A stretch of DNA of 64,000 bases, from contig CAWJCM010000005.1 of the NCBI GenBank assembly GCA_963841405.1, positions 1 to 64,000 on the forward strand, in the 5' to 3' direction. Source of the DNA: DATBLE01 sp963841405. GTDB taxonomy: Bacteria > Actinomycetota > Thermoleophilia > Gaiellales > Gaiellaceae. The translations under genes and the position numbers were made by a program. Positions 17,903-27,218 of the stretch are shown one piece after another. Each line of letters starts with the position of its first letter. Positions within the stretch are counted from its first letter, which is position 1. Below the pieces are notes generated by a model. The model saw only the letters and a program-made list of their open reading frames with translations, was not told where the DNA came from and searched no databases.

Positions 17903-19230
17903 CGACCTCGGCCGACCTGACCGAAGAGACCCTCGTCGAGTACGTCGCCGCGCAGCGATGGTACGGATCGAAGGGACGCGAGGTCGCCCATGCGGCTGTC
18001 GTCGACTGCGCAGAGTTGCCCGGCGCGGTGATCGCGCTCGTGGAGGTGCGGTTCCCGGAGGGGACGCACGACACCTACCAGCTCGTCGCCGGCGACCGCC
18101 TCGACGGCCTGGCCGAGCCGCGGGTCGCGCGCGAGCTCGTCCAGCGCATCCGCTCCGGCGCCTCGCAGCTGACCCGCGACGGCGGCACGATCTTCTTCCA
18201 GGTGATCGAGGGCTCCGCCGGCGTCGGCACCGAACTGACGACGGTGCGCATGATCGAGAGCGAGCAGTCGAACAGCTCGGTCGTCTTCGACGAGGAGCTG
18301 GTGCTCAAGGTCTACCGGCGCGTCGAAGCCGGGATCAACCCCGAGCTGGAGATGCTCCGCTTCCTCAGCGAGCACGAGTTCGGGAACGTGCCGCGGCTGC
18401 ACGGCTGGTACGCCTACCACGGCCGTCCGGCCGAGTCGACGCTCGGCATCCTCCAGGCGTTCGTCCCCGACGCGCTGGACGGGTGGGAGCTGGCGCTCGA
18501 CGAGCTGGTCGAGGCCCCGGAGCGCTTCCTCGGCCGACTCGGCCGGCTCGGCGAGGTGACCGGCGCGATGCACACCTGCCTGGCATCCGACTCCGGCGAT
18601 CCGTCGTTCGCCCCCGAGGAGCCGAGCCTCGAGTCGCTCGGCCTGCTCACCGCGACGATCGACGAGGAGATCGCCGGCGCGTTCCTCGACCTCCCGCAGG
18701 ACCTGGAGGCGCTCGACCCGATCCGGCAGCGCGGGGAGGAGATCCGCGACCGGCTGCGCCAGCGGACGCACGCAGGCGCCGGCGGCCGGATCATCCGCCA
18801 CCACGGCGACTTCCACCTCGGCCAGACGCTCTGGGCTCCTTCGGGGGACTGGGTGATCCTCGACTTCGAGGGCGAGCCCGCCCGGTCCCTGCCGGAGCGC
18901 CGCCGGAAACGGTCGCCGCTCCGCGACGTCGCCGGCATGCTGCGCTCGTTCGCGTACGCCACCTCGGCGGTCGAGTCGCTGCGCGGCGCCGCTGCGCCCC
19001 CCGGCTGGGAGGAGCGGGCACGGGCCGAGTTCCTCGACGGATACCTGAGCAGCGTCGAACCGCTGCTGGTGCCGCCGGGGCCGGAGGCGTTCGAGAAGCT
19101 CCTGTCCGTGTTCGAACTGGAGAAGGCGGTCTACGAGCTCCGCTACGAGCTGAGCATGAGACCCGACTGGTTGCCGATCCCGGTCGCGGGGATCCTGCGC
19201 ATCCTCGAGGAGGAGCCGGTCACGACGTGA
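17899..19230 (+). CDS. mak: Maltokinase (Mak/Pep2)
   Basis: A 443-residue kinase that phosphorylates maltose to maltose 1-phosphate, the donor for GlgE. The fold is that of aminoglycoside-phosphotransferase-like kinases: catalytic loop HHGDFHLGQTL with D304, then WVILDFEGEP holding the metal-binding Asp. The N-terminal cap domain begins LVEYVAAQRWYGSKGR, which is specific to maltokinases, and QSNSSVVF (123-130) forms part of the nucleotide site. The GTG start overlaps the treS stop by 4 bases, and AAGGAGG lies just upstream. The gene order treS-mak after glgE matches the GlgE pathway. Confidence 0.93.
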
Positions 19231-19247
19231 CCGACGATCGGCTCCGC

Positions 19248-19312
19248 CTCTCTTCACGGGGGAAACGGCCGGTTTCCCCCGTGGGCCCCCTTCCCCAACC
19301 CCGTTCGCACCC
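19248..19312 (+). repeat. Structured intergenic repeat, copy 2
   Basis: This is the second copy of the element at 7436-7501, here in the direction of mak/glgB transcription. Perfect 12-nt arms (19255-19266 and 19272-19283) flank the loop GGCCG (19267-19271); the tail GCCCCCTTCCCCAAC and the end CGCACCC follow. It occupies most of the 157-bp gap between mak and glgB. Over about 65 nt I count few differences from copy 1, and the stem change at its second base pair is compensated. It could be a terminator, an attenuator or a non-autonomous repeat. Confidence 0.7.
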
Positions 19313-19387
19313 AAGTCACGGCCGGGAGCGGCGCCCGCACATGTCGGGAGCCGCAGCGGACGTCTCCAGGCTTCCCGCGGCCTACTC

Positions 19388-21529
19388 ATGAGCGAGCCGT
19401 ATGAGCTCGCCGACCCGCACGCCTATCTCGGCGCCCATCCTGCAAAGGACGGTGTGCTCGTCCGCGCCTACCGCCCCGATGCCGTGTCGGTGCGAGTGCT
19501 GCCGGCCGGTACCGAGCTTCAGCGGACGCGGGACGGCGTCTTCGAGGGCGTGGTCGAGGGAGCGAGGCTGCCGCTCGACTACAAGCTGGAGGTCAACTAC
19601 CCCGCCGGAGACTCGTACGTGCTCCGCGATCCGTACTCGTTCCTGCCGACCCTAGGCGAGCTCGACGTCCACCTGGCCGGCGAGGGTCGGCACGAGGAGC
19701 TGTACCGGCGGCTCGGGGCGCACCTGCGCGTGGTCGACGGCGTCGACGGGGTCTCCTTCGCCGTCTGGGCGCCGAACGCCCGCTCGGTCAGCGTGGTCGG
19801 CGACTTCAACGGCTGGGACGGGCGCCTGCACCCGATGCGCTCGCTCGGCGCGTCCGGCATCTGGGAAATATTCGTTCCCGACCTCCGGTCGGGCACGAAG
19901 TACAAGTTCGAGCTCCGCACGTCGCGCGGCAAGCTCAGGATCAAGGCCGACCCCTTCGCCTTCCGCACCGAAGTGCCCCCCAGGAACGCGTCCGTCGTCT
20001 TCGAGTCTGCGTATGCGTGGCAGGACGCGGACTGGCTGGACCAGCGACCGACCGACCTGCTCGCCCGGCCCGTGTCCATCTACGAGGTGCACCTGGGCTC
20101 CTGGCGTCTGAACCCGCTGGAGGGCAACCGGCCGCTGACGTATGCCGAGCTGGGCGAGGAGCTGGCCGAGTACGTCTCGGCGCTCGGCTTCACCCACGTG
20201 GAGCTCCTGCCGGTGATGGAGCACCCGTATGCGCCCTCGTGGGGCTACCAGGTGACCGGTTACTTCGCGCCGACGGCGCGGTTCGGCGAGCCCGACGACT
20301 TCCGCGCCTTCGTCGACCGGCTGCACGGAGCGGGAATCGGCGTGATCCTCGACTGGGTGCCGGCGCACTTTCCGAAAGACGACTGGGCGCTGGCGCACTT
20401 CGACGGCACCGCCCTGTACGAGCACGAGGACGCGCGTCGCGCGGAGCACCCCGACTGGGGCACTCTCGTCTTCAACTTCGGCCGCAACGAGGTGCGCAAC
20501 TTCCTGCTCGCCAGCGCCCTCTGCTGGCTGCGTGGGTACCACGCCGACGGGCTACGCGTGGACGCGGTCGCCTCGATGCTGTACCTCGACTACTCACGGA
20601 AGCCGGGCGAGTGGGTGCCGAACGTGCACGGCGGCAACGAGGATCTCGACGCGATCGCGTTCCTGAAGGAGCTGAACACGGTCGCCCACGCCCGCGAGCC
20701 CGGTGTGCTGATGGCCGCCGAGGAGTCGACCGCCTGGCCGGGCGTCTCGCGGCCGGTCGACCAGGGAGGGCTCGGCTTCGGGCTCAAGTGGAACATGGGC
20801 TGGATGCACGACACGCTCGCATACCTGGGCCGCGACCCGATCCACCGCCGGTACCACCACGACCAGCTGACCTTCAGCCTGATCTACGCGTTCTCGGAGA
20901 ACTTCGTGCTGGCGCTCTCGCACGACGAGGTCGTGCACGGCAAGGGCTCGCTGCTCGGGAAAATGCCCGGCGACCGGTGGCAGCAGCGTGCGAACCTGCG
21001 GGCGCTGTACGGCTACATGTGGGCGCACCCCGGCAAGAAGCTCGTATTCATGGGCGGCGAGCTCGGCCAGTGGCGCGAATGGGACTCGGAGGGTTCGCTC
21101 GACTGGCACCTGCTGGAGACGCCCGAGCATGCCGGCATCCAGGAACTCGTCCGCGACCTCAATCTGCGCTACTGCGAGGAGCCGGCGCTCTGGGAGGTGG
21201 ACTTCGAGCCGGCCGGCTTCCGCTGGTTGGAGGCTAACGACGCCGATGCCAACGTCATTGCCTTTCTCCGCCGCTCACGCGACGGAGAAAGGCTAGTTGT
21301 CTGTGCATGCAACTTCTCGCCGGTTCGTCGCACCGGTTATCGCGTGGGCTTTCCGCGGGGCGGGCGGTGGCGGGAATTGCTCAACACCGACGACGAGCGC
21401 TACGGGGGCGGCGGCGTCGGCAACCCGGTTCCGGTCGCGGCGGAGGCGAAGCCGTGGCACGACCAGCCGTACTCGACCGAGGTCACCCTCCCGCCGCTGG
21501 GCGTCGTCTGGCTAGCTCCGGTCGCCTGA
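19388..21529 (+). CDS. glgB: 1,4-alpha-glucan branching enzyme
   Basis: A 713-residue GH13 enzyme that makes alpha-1,6 branches in glycogen. Two N-terminal CBM48-like domains (about 5-100 and 105-205, with WAPNARSVSVVGDFNGWDG) precede the barrel. The nucleophile is D392 in DGLRVDAVASM, the acid E445 in AAEEST and the third Asp in LALSHDEVVHGKGS. The C-terminal all-beta domain ends PPLGVVWLAP. The length matches the long GlgB form. It completes glgE-treS-mak-glgB; the ATG start is separated from mak by 157 bp holding the structured repeat. Its 3' end overlaps the convergent channel-like gene by 18 bp. Confidence 0.95.
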   Translation: MSEPYELADPHAYLGAHPAKDGVLVRAYRPDAVSVRVLPAGTELQRTRDGVFEGVVEGARLPLDYKLEVNYPAGDSYVLRDPYSFLPTLGELDVHLAGEGRHEELYRRLGAHLRVVDGVDGVSFAVWAPNARSVSVVGDFNGWDGRLHPMRSLGASGIWEIFVPDLRSGTKYKFELRTSRGKLRIKADPFAFRTEVPPRNASVVFESAYAWQDADWLDQRPTDLLARPVSIYEVHLGSWRLNPLEGNRPLTYAELGEELAEYVSALGFTHVELLPVMEHPYAPSWGYQVTGYFAPTARFGEPDDFRAFVDRLHGAGIGVILDWVPAHFPKDDWALAHFDGTALYEHEDARRAEHPDWGTLVFNFGRNEVRNFLLASALCWLRGYHADGLRVDAVASMLYLDYSRKPGEWVPNVHGGNEDLDAIAFLKELNTVAHAREPGVLMAAEESTAWPGVSRPVDQGGLGFGLKWNMGWMHDTLAYLGRDPIHRRYHHDQLTFSLIYAFSENFVLALSHDEVVHGKGSLLGKMPGDRWQQRANLRALYGYMWAHPGKKLVFMGGELGQWREWDSEGSLDWHLLETPEHAGIQELVRDLNLRYCEEPALWEVDFEPAGFRWLEANDADANVIAFLRRSRDGERLVVCACNFSPVRRTGYRVGFPRGGRWRELLNTDDERYGGGGVGNPVPVAAEAKPWHDQPYSTEVTLPPLGVVWLAPVA

Positions 21530-21856
21530 GGTGAAGAAGGCGGCGAACGAGCCGCCGATCCCCGCGACCACGACGATCGCCCAGGCCTGGAGGGCGACGT
21601 CCACCACCCGGCCGGCGGCGGTCAGCGGGTTCTTCAGCGACGAGGAGATGGTCAGCAGCTGGACGGTGGAGAAGAACAGCGCGTCGCCGAAGCCGTGGAT
21701 GTCGGTGCCGTGCGCGTGGCGCTCCGTCAGCCAGACCAGCACCGCCCCGGCCAGGTCGATCACGAGCGTCAGTCCGAGCGCGAGCAGCAGGCGGGCGAAC
21801 AGCCGCCGGTGCCGCTCCTCCCAGCGCCAGATCCGGCCGACCTCGTCGCGGATCAC
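21512..21856 (-). CDS. Two-helix K+-channel-like membrane protein with altered filter
   Basis: A 114-residue protein with a first membrane helix at about 20-43, a short pore-like helix at 58-69 and a second helix at 86-108. The region FFSTVQLLTISSSLKNP aligns with the potassium-channel pore (TTVGYGDLYP in KcsA), but the TVGYG filter is replaced by T69-I-S-S-S73. It has no ligand or NAD domain. It may be a channel of different selectivity or a structural relative that does not conduct. It is a single leftward gene convergent with glgB. Confidence 0.6.
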   Translation of the reverse strand: MIRDEVGRIWRWEERHRRLFARLLLALGLTLVIDLAGAVLVWLTERHAHGTDIHGFGDALFFSTVQLLTISSSLKNPLTAAGRVVDVALQAWAIVVVAGIGGSFAAFFTSGDRS

Positions 21857-21903
21857 GCCACGAGTGTCACGGTGGCGGCGGACGGTCCTGGTGGAATGAC
21901 CCG

Positions 21904-23142
21904 GTGAGGCTCTTCGCCCGCTTCTTCCGCCTCATCTGGGGGGACGACGTCGACCGGCCGCTGCGGCCCGTGCTCGCCGTCTCCTTCGTCGGCTCCACCT
22001 GCTTCTCGGCCGGCTGGTCGTTCGTCGGGATCTGGGCGATCAGGGAGCTGGGGGCGACCAAGAGCCAGCTCGGGGTCACGTTCCTGGTCGCTGCCCTGGG
22101 CGGGATGGTCGCCGGCTACCTCGGCGGCCACGCGTCCGACCACGTCGGACGCCGGCCGCTGATCCTGCTCGGTTGGGCGCTGCTCGGGCTCGCGTTCCTC
22201 TCCTACGCCTTCGTCGGCGACCGCACGTACCTCGGCCTCGCCCTGCTCGTCTTCTCGTCGGTCGGCGGCTCGATCGGGAGCGGGGCGGACCAGGCGATGG
22301 TCGCCGACCTCGTGCCGCCGGAGCGCCACGAGGCTGCGTACGCATCCGTGCGCGTCGCCTCGAACCTCGGCGTGGTGTGCGGTCCTCCGGTTGGCGGGCT
22401 CCTGCTGATCGGCGGGCACTGGCCGATCCTGTTCGGTGGCGTTGCGGCGATGTGCGCCGGGGCGACCGCGATCGCGTGGCGATACCTGCCGCGGCGCGGC
22501 GACTACGCGCCCGAGGAGCCGCCAACCCGCGGCTCCCTCGGCGTGATCGTGCGCGACCACGCCTTCCTCGTCTTCCTCGTGTCCGGCGCCCTCGCCTACC
22601 TCGTCTACGTCGCGATCGAGACGGTGCTGCCGATCTCGGCGGTCGACACGCACGGCGTCGCCCCGTGGGCCTGGGGGCTGATCGTCGTGCTCAACCCGCT
22701 GATGGTCACGCTCTTCCAGCTGCGGCTGACCCGGGCGACGACGTGGTTCGCCGCCGGCCCGAAGCTCGCGACCGCGATGCTGATGATGGGCTGCTCGTTC
22801 CTGCTCCTGCTCGGCCGCGCCTCGGTCGCCACCTACGTCGTGGTCGTGCTCGTGTTCGTGCTCGGCGAGATGCTCTGGGTGCCGACCTCCCAGGCGATCG
22901 TCGCCGGTCTTGCGCCCGAGGACGTTCGCGGTGCGTACATGGGCGCCTTCGGCTCAACGGCCGCGATCGGCTTCGCGCTGGGACCGTTCACGGGCCTGCG
23001 CCTCCAGGACGTGTACGGCGAGAACGCCGCCTGGCTCTTCTTCGCCGGCGTCTCGGTCGTGGCTGCGATCACGGGCATCGTCGCCGTTCGCGCGGCCCAT
23101 GCCCGACTGGGCGGCGCCGCGCTGCCGTCGGTCGGAGCGTAA
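21904..23142 (+). CDS. MFS transporter
   Basis: A 412-residue major facilitator protein with about twelve membrane helices. The loop between helices 2 and 3 reads GGHASDHVGRRPLILLG, the MFS motif A. The start is GTG and the stop lies 32 bp before treZ. Sequence does not reveal the substrate. The position inside the glucan/trehalose cluster would allow sugar export or uptake, but drug/proton antiporters look alike at this level, so only the family is called. Confidence 0.85.
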   Translation: MRLFARFFRLIWGDDVDRPLRPVLAVSFVGSTCFSAGWSFVGIWAIRELGATKSQLGVTFLVAALGGMVAGYLGGHASDHVGRRPLILLGWALLGLAFLSYAFVGDRTYLGLALLVFSSVGGSIGSGADQAMVADLVPPERHEAAYASVRVASNLGVVCGPPVGGLLLIGGHWPILFGGVAAMCAGATAIAWRYLPRRGDYAPEEPPTRGSLGVIVRDHAFLVFLVSGALAYLVYVAIETVLPISAVDTHGVAPWAWGLIVVLNPLMVTLFQLRLTRATTWFAAGPKLATAMLMMGCSFLLLLGRASVATYVVVVLVFVLGEMLWVPTSQAIVAGLAPEDVRGAYMGAFGSTAAIGFALGPFTGLRLQDVYGENAAWLFFAGVSVVAAITGIVAVRAAHARLGGAALPSVGA

Positions 23143-23174
23143 CCGTCGGCGCGAACGGGTAGGCAAGCGCATTC

Positions 23175-24686
23175 GTGTCCAGCGGTGGCAACAGCAGCGT
23201 GCGGCTCGGTGCGATCCCCGCTGCGGACGGGACGACGACGTTCACGGTCTGGGCGCCCGCGGCCAGCGCCGTCGCCGTTCGCCTCGGCGGCGAGTCGCGC
23301 CAGCTCGACCGCGACGGCGAGCTCTTCGCCGCCACGCTCCGCGCCGCCCCGGGTGAGGACTACACATACGTCGTCGACGGCGGGCGCGAGCTGGCCGACC
23401 CCTGCTCGCGCGCCCAGCCTCGGGGCATCCACGGGCCATCGCGGGTCGTCGAGCTCCCGCCGGCCCGCCGCCTGGGGCTGAGCCTGGACGAGCTGGTCGT
23501 CTACGAGCTCCATGTCGGGACGTTCTCGGCCGAGGGGACGTTCGACGGAGTGATCCCGTACCTGCCGCGGCTGCGCGAGCTGGGCGTGACCGCGGTGGAG
23601 CTGATGCCGGTGGCGACCTTCCCGGGCGAGCGCGGCTGGGGCTACGACGGCGTCTACGCCTACGCTCCGCACCCGGCCTACGGCGGCCCGGAAGGGCTCG
23701 CCCGGCTCGTCGCCGCTGCCCACCGTGAGGGGCTGGGCGTGATCGTGGACGTGGTCTACAACCACCTCGGCCCGGGCTCGGAGGCGGTGACTGCGTTCGG
23801 CCCCTACCTCACCGACCGCATCGAGACTTTCTGGGGCGCGGGCCTCGACTTCTCGCGCACGGGCGTCCGCGAGTGGGCGATCCAGAACGCCCTGCTCTGG
23901 GTGGAGGACTACGGGATCGACGGCCTGCGGCTCGACGCGGTCCACGCGATCGAGGACGACTCGCCGCGGCACGTCCTCGAGGAGCTCGCCGACCGCTTGC
24001 ACGCGGCCGAGCCGCGTGCGCTCGTGATCTCGGAGACCGCCGTCGACGACGACCGGCCGATCGACGAGTGGAGCCACGACGCGCGCTGGTCGGATGGGCT
24101 GCACCACGCGCTGCACGTGCTCCTGACCGGCGAGCGCGAGGGCTACTACGAGCCGTACGGGTCCGTGGACGACGTGCTCGCCGAGCTCGCGCGCCGACCG
24201 GCCGAGCGGCACCTGGTCTGCGCGCAGAACCACGACCAGGTCGGCAACCGGGCCGTCGGCGACCGGCTTCCGCCCGACCTGCTGCGCGTCGCCTCCTCGG
24301 TCGTCCTCTTCTCGGCGCAGACGCCGCTCCTGTTCATGGGCGAGGAGTACGGCGAACCGGGCCGGTTCCAGTTCTTCGCCCACCATCTGTCGTCCGAGCT
24401 CGCCGAGGCGACCCGCGAGGGCCGCAAGCGCGAGTTCGCACCGTGGTCGGCCTTCTCGGGCGAGGACGTGCCCGACCCGCAGGACGAGCAGACGTTCCTG
24501 CGCTCGAGGCTCTCCCGGCGCGAGATGCCTGGGATGCGCGACCACTACCGCAAACTGCTCGCGCTGCGACGTACCCTCCCCCGCGAGGTGGAGGCGGAGG
24601 CGCACGGACGGACGCTGACGATGCGGCGCGGGGACGCGACCCTCGTCGCCGACTTCGACGCCCGCACCGTGGAGCTCCGGGCGTGA
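23175..24686 (+). CDS. treZ: Malto-oligosyltrehalose trehalohydrolase
   Basis: A 503-residue GH13 enzyme that releases trehalose from malto-oligosyltrehalose. An N-terminal CBM48-like domain (about 8-95, FTVWAPAASAVAVRL) comes before the barrel. Catalytic residues are D254 in DGLRLDAVHAI and E287 in VISETAVDD; CAQNHDQVGNR carries the third Asp. The length is somewhat short for TreZ (about 560). Its normal partner TreY makes the substrate, but only a broken treY remnant is present, downstream of glgX. Its TGA stop overlaps the glgX GTG start. Confidence 0.9.
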   Translation: MSSGGNSSVRLGAIPAADGTTTFTVWAPAASAVAVRLGGESRQLDRDGELFAATLRAAPGEDYTYVVDGGRELADPCSRAQPRGIHGPSRVVELPPARRLGLSLDELVVYELHVGTFSAEGTFDGVIPYLPRLRELGVTAVELMPVATFPGERGWGYDGVYAYAPHPAYGGPEGLARLVAAAHREGLGVIVDVVYNHLGPGSEAVTAFGPYLTDRIETFWGAGLDFSRTGVREWAIQNALLWVEDYGIDGLRLDAVHAIEDDSPRHVLEELADRLHAAEPRALVISETAVDDDRPIDEWSHDARWSDGLHHALHVLLTGEREGYYEPYGSVDDVLAELARRPAERHLVCAQNHDQVGNRAVGDRLPPDLLRVASSVVLFSAQTPLLFMGEEYGEPGRFQFFAHHLSSELAEATREGRKREFAPWSAFSGEDVPDPQDEQTFLRSRLSRREMPGMRDHYRKLLALRRTLPREVEAEAHGRTLTMRRGDATLVADFDARTVELRA

Positions 24687-26791
24687 ACGTCTGGCCCGGC
24701 CACCCGTTCCCCCTCGGGCCGGTCTGGGACGGACAGGGGACGAACTTCTCGCTCTTCTCGGAGAACGCCGAGCGTGTCGACCTCTGCCTCTACGACGACG
24801 CGGACAACGAGACGCGTGTGCCGATGACCGAGCACACCGCGCTCAACTGGCACGGCTACCTCCCCGGCGTCGGACCGGGACAGCGCTACGCCTACCGCGT
24901 CCACGGGCGGTGGGCACCCGAGGAAGGGCACCGCTTCAACCCGAGCAAGCTCCTGATCGACCCCTACGCGAAGGCGATCGAGGGGCCGATCCGCTGGGAG
25001 GTGGCGCCGACGCTGCCCTACGTTCCGGGCGGCGACGACGCCGACCTCGAGGCCGACGACGAGGACGATGCCGCAGCGATCCCGAAGTGCGTGGTCGTCG
25101 ATCCGGCGTTCGACTGGGAGGGCGACACGTTGCTCGGCACGCCGTGGCACGAGACGGTGATCTACGAGGCGCACGTGAAGGGATTCACGAAGCGGCACCC
25201 GGCCGTGCGCGAGGACCTGCGCGGCACCTACGCCGGGCTTGCCTCGGACGCGGCGATCGAGCACCTGCGGTCGCTGGGCGTGACCGCGGTCGAGCTGCTC
25301 CCCGTCCACCACCTCGCGGACGAGCACCACCTCGTCGAGAAGGGCCTGACCAACTACTGGGGCTACAGCTCGATCGGCTTCTTCGCGCCATACGCCCTCT
25401 ACGCCGCCACCGGCACGCAGGGCGAGCAGGTGCGGGAGTTCAAGGGGATGGTCAAGGCTCTGCACCGCGCGGGCTTCGAGGTGATCCTCGACGTCGTCTA
25501 CAACCACACGGCCGAGGGCAACCAGCTGGGGCCGATGCTGGGCTTCAAGGGCGTCGACAACGCCTCGTACTACCGGTTGATGCCGGACAACCGCCGTTAC
25601 TACATGGATTTCACCGGAACGGGGAACAGCCTCAACCCGGTGCACCCGAGCGTGCTCCGGCTGATCATGGACTCGCTCCGGTACTTCGTCGTCGACTGCC
25701 ACGTGGACGGATTCCGCTTCGACCTGGCCTCCGCGCTGGCCCGCGAGTTCTACGACGTCGACCGGCTCTCGGCCTTCTTCGACACGATCCACCAGGACCC
25801 GGTGCTCTCGCAGGTGAAGCTGATCGCCGAGCCGTGGGACGTCGGTCCGGGCGGCTACCAGGTCGGGAACTTCCCGATCCTCTGGGCGGAGTGGAACGGC
25901 ATCTACCGCGACACGATGCGCGACTTCTGGCGTGGTCAAGGCACGGTCGCCGAGTACGCACGCCGGTTCACGGGCTCCAGCGACCTGTACCAGTCGGACG
26001 GGCGCCGGCCCTCCGCGTCCATCAACTTCGTCACTGCGCACGACGGCTTCACGCTCAACGACCTGGTCTCGTACAACGAGAAGCACAACGAGGCGAACCT
26101 CGAGGACAACCGCGACGGCACCGACGACAACCGCAGCTGGAACTGCGGCGCCGAGGGGCAGACCGACGACCCCGCGGTGAACGAGCTGCGCGACCGGCAG
26201 CTCCGCAACTTCCTGACCACGCTCTTCCTCTCGCAGGGTGTGCCGATGCTGCTCGGCGGCGACGAGCTCGGCCGCACGCAGGGCGGCAACAACAACGCGT
26301 ACTGCCAGGACAACGAGGTCAGCTGGTTCGACTGGGGGCCGGACGACCGCGGAGGCGGGCTGCTCGAGTGGGCGCGCCGGTTGATCCGCCTGCGCGCCGA
26401 GCATCCCGTGTTCCGCCGTGCGCACTTCCTCACCGGCGAGTCGCCGCTGGGCTCGGGACTGCCCGACAGCTGGTGGTTCCGCACCGACGGTCGCAAGATG
26501 ACGAGGCGCGACTGGGGCGACGGCGGGCTGCGCACCATCGGCCTGTTCCTGAACGGCGAGGAGATCCCGACCCGTTCGCCGACCGGAGAGCGGGTGGTCG
26601 ACGCCTCGTACGTGCTGCTCTTCAACGCATACCACGAGCCGGTGATCTTCCTGCTGCCGCCGCGGCGGTTCGGGTCGCGCTGGCTGCTCGAGCTCTCGAC
26701 CGCCGAGCCGGGGGCCGAGGAGCGCCCCTATCCGGCGCGCGCCGAGCTGGAGGTCGAAGCCCGGTCGATCGTCGCGCTGCGCCGCGGCTGA
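24683..26791 (+). CDS. glgX: Glycogen debranching enzyme
   Basis: A 702-residue GH13 isoamylase-type enzyme that cuts alpha-1,6 branches of limit dextrins. It opens with the CBM48-type domain WPGHPFPLGPVWDGQGTNFS. The nucleophile is D347 in VDGFRFDLAS, the acid E383 in KLIAEPWDVGPGGYQ, and the third Asp lies in NFVTAHDGFTLNDLVSY. An acidic insert DDADLEADDEDD at about 118-129 is unusual but in a loop. The GTG start (24683) overlaps the treZ stop by 4 bases, giving translational coupling. It provides linear glucans to MalQ and, formerly, to TreY. Confidence 0.94.
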   Translation: MNVWPGHPFPLGPVWDGQGTNFSLFSENAERVDLCLYDDADNETRVPMTEHTALNWHGYLPGVGPGQRYAYRVHGRWAPEEGHRFNPSKLLIDPYAKAIEGPIRWEVAPTLPYVPGGDDADLEADDEDDAAAIPKCVVVDPAFDWEGDTLLGTPWHETVIYEAHVKGFTKRHPAVREDLRGTYAGLASDAAIEHLRSLGVTAVELLPVHHLADEHHLVEKGLTNYWGYSSIGFFAPYALYAATGTQGEQVREFKGMVKALHRAGFEVILDVVYNHTAEGNQLGPMLGFKGVDNASYYRLMPDNRRYYMDFTGTGNSLNPVHPSVLRLIMDSLRYFVVDCHVDGFRFDLASALAREFYDVDRLSAFFDTIHQDPVLSQVKLIAEPWDVGPGGYQVGNFPILWAEWNGIYRDTMRDFWRGQGTVAEYARRFTGSSDLYQSDGRRPSASINFVTAHDGFTLNDLVSYNEKHNEANLEDNRDGTDDNRSWNCGAEGQTDDPAVNELRDRQLRNFLTTLFLSQGVPMLLGGDELGRTQGGNNNAYCQDNEVSWFDWGPDDRGGGLLEWARRLIRLRAEHPVFRRAHFLTGESPLGSGLPDSWWFRTDGRKMTRRDWGDGGLRTIGLFLNGEEIPTRSPTGERVVDASYVLLFNAYHEPVIFLLPPRRFGSRWLLELSTAEPGAEERPYPARAELEVEARSIVALRRG

Positions 26792-26839
26792 CGGTGGCCG
26801 CCTCCGCTGAGGAGAACCCGTTCTGGCGCGACCCGCTGC

Positions 26840-27218
26840 TACGAGTTCCTCAACGACGTCACGGCGGACTTCGTCGACCCCTCGGCGGAGGGACGGCTGA
26901 CGGCGCTGTACGGGGAGGTGAGCGGCGAGCAGCGGTCGTTCGAGGAGGTCGCGGCCGAGGCGAAGCTGGAGCAGGCGCGGATGACCTTCCGGCCGGAGGC
27001 GTCGCCTGGGACGCGCTTCGGAAGGCGCGCGACCACCCGAAGCAGGAGCTCGTCCGGGCCGTGCTCGCGGAGCGAGTCGAGGGCGAGTACGAGCCGGTCG
27101 ACGCCGGTCCGGTGATCTGCGCCTTCACACGCGGCCGGCGGCATCTCGTCGCCGTCCCGTTGCGCCCGAGTGCGTCGTACGACCCCGGGCGGGGCTGGCG
27201 ACGGATCATGCGCGGGCT
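26840..27218 (+). pseudogene. treY: Remnant of malto-oligosyltrehalose synthase (treY)
   Basis: Two fragments of TreY remain in different frames right after glgX. The first (26840-27000) reads YEFLNDVTADFVDP then LTALYGEVSGE and VAAEAKLEQA, which matches the mid-protein segment that follows the GTTGY motif. The second (27001-27218) reads VAWDALRKARDHPKQELV, then EYEPVDAGPVICAFTRG and HLVAVPLRP, which is the TreY C terminus. The N-terminal third and several hundred central residues are missing. The next base after the first fragment begins the second, so a large deletion with a frame change fused them. The position after treZ-glgX supports the identity. Confidence 0.75.
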
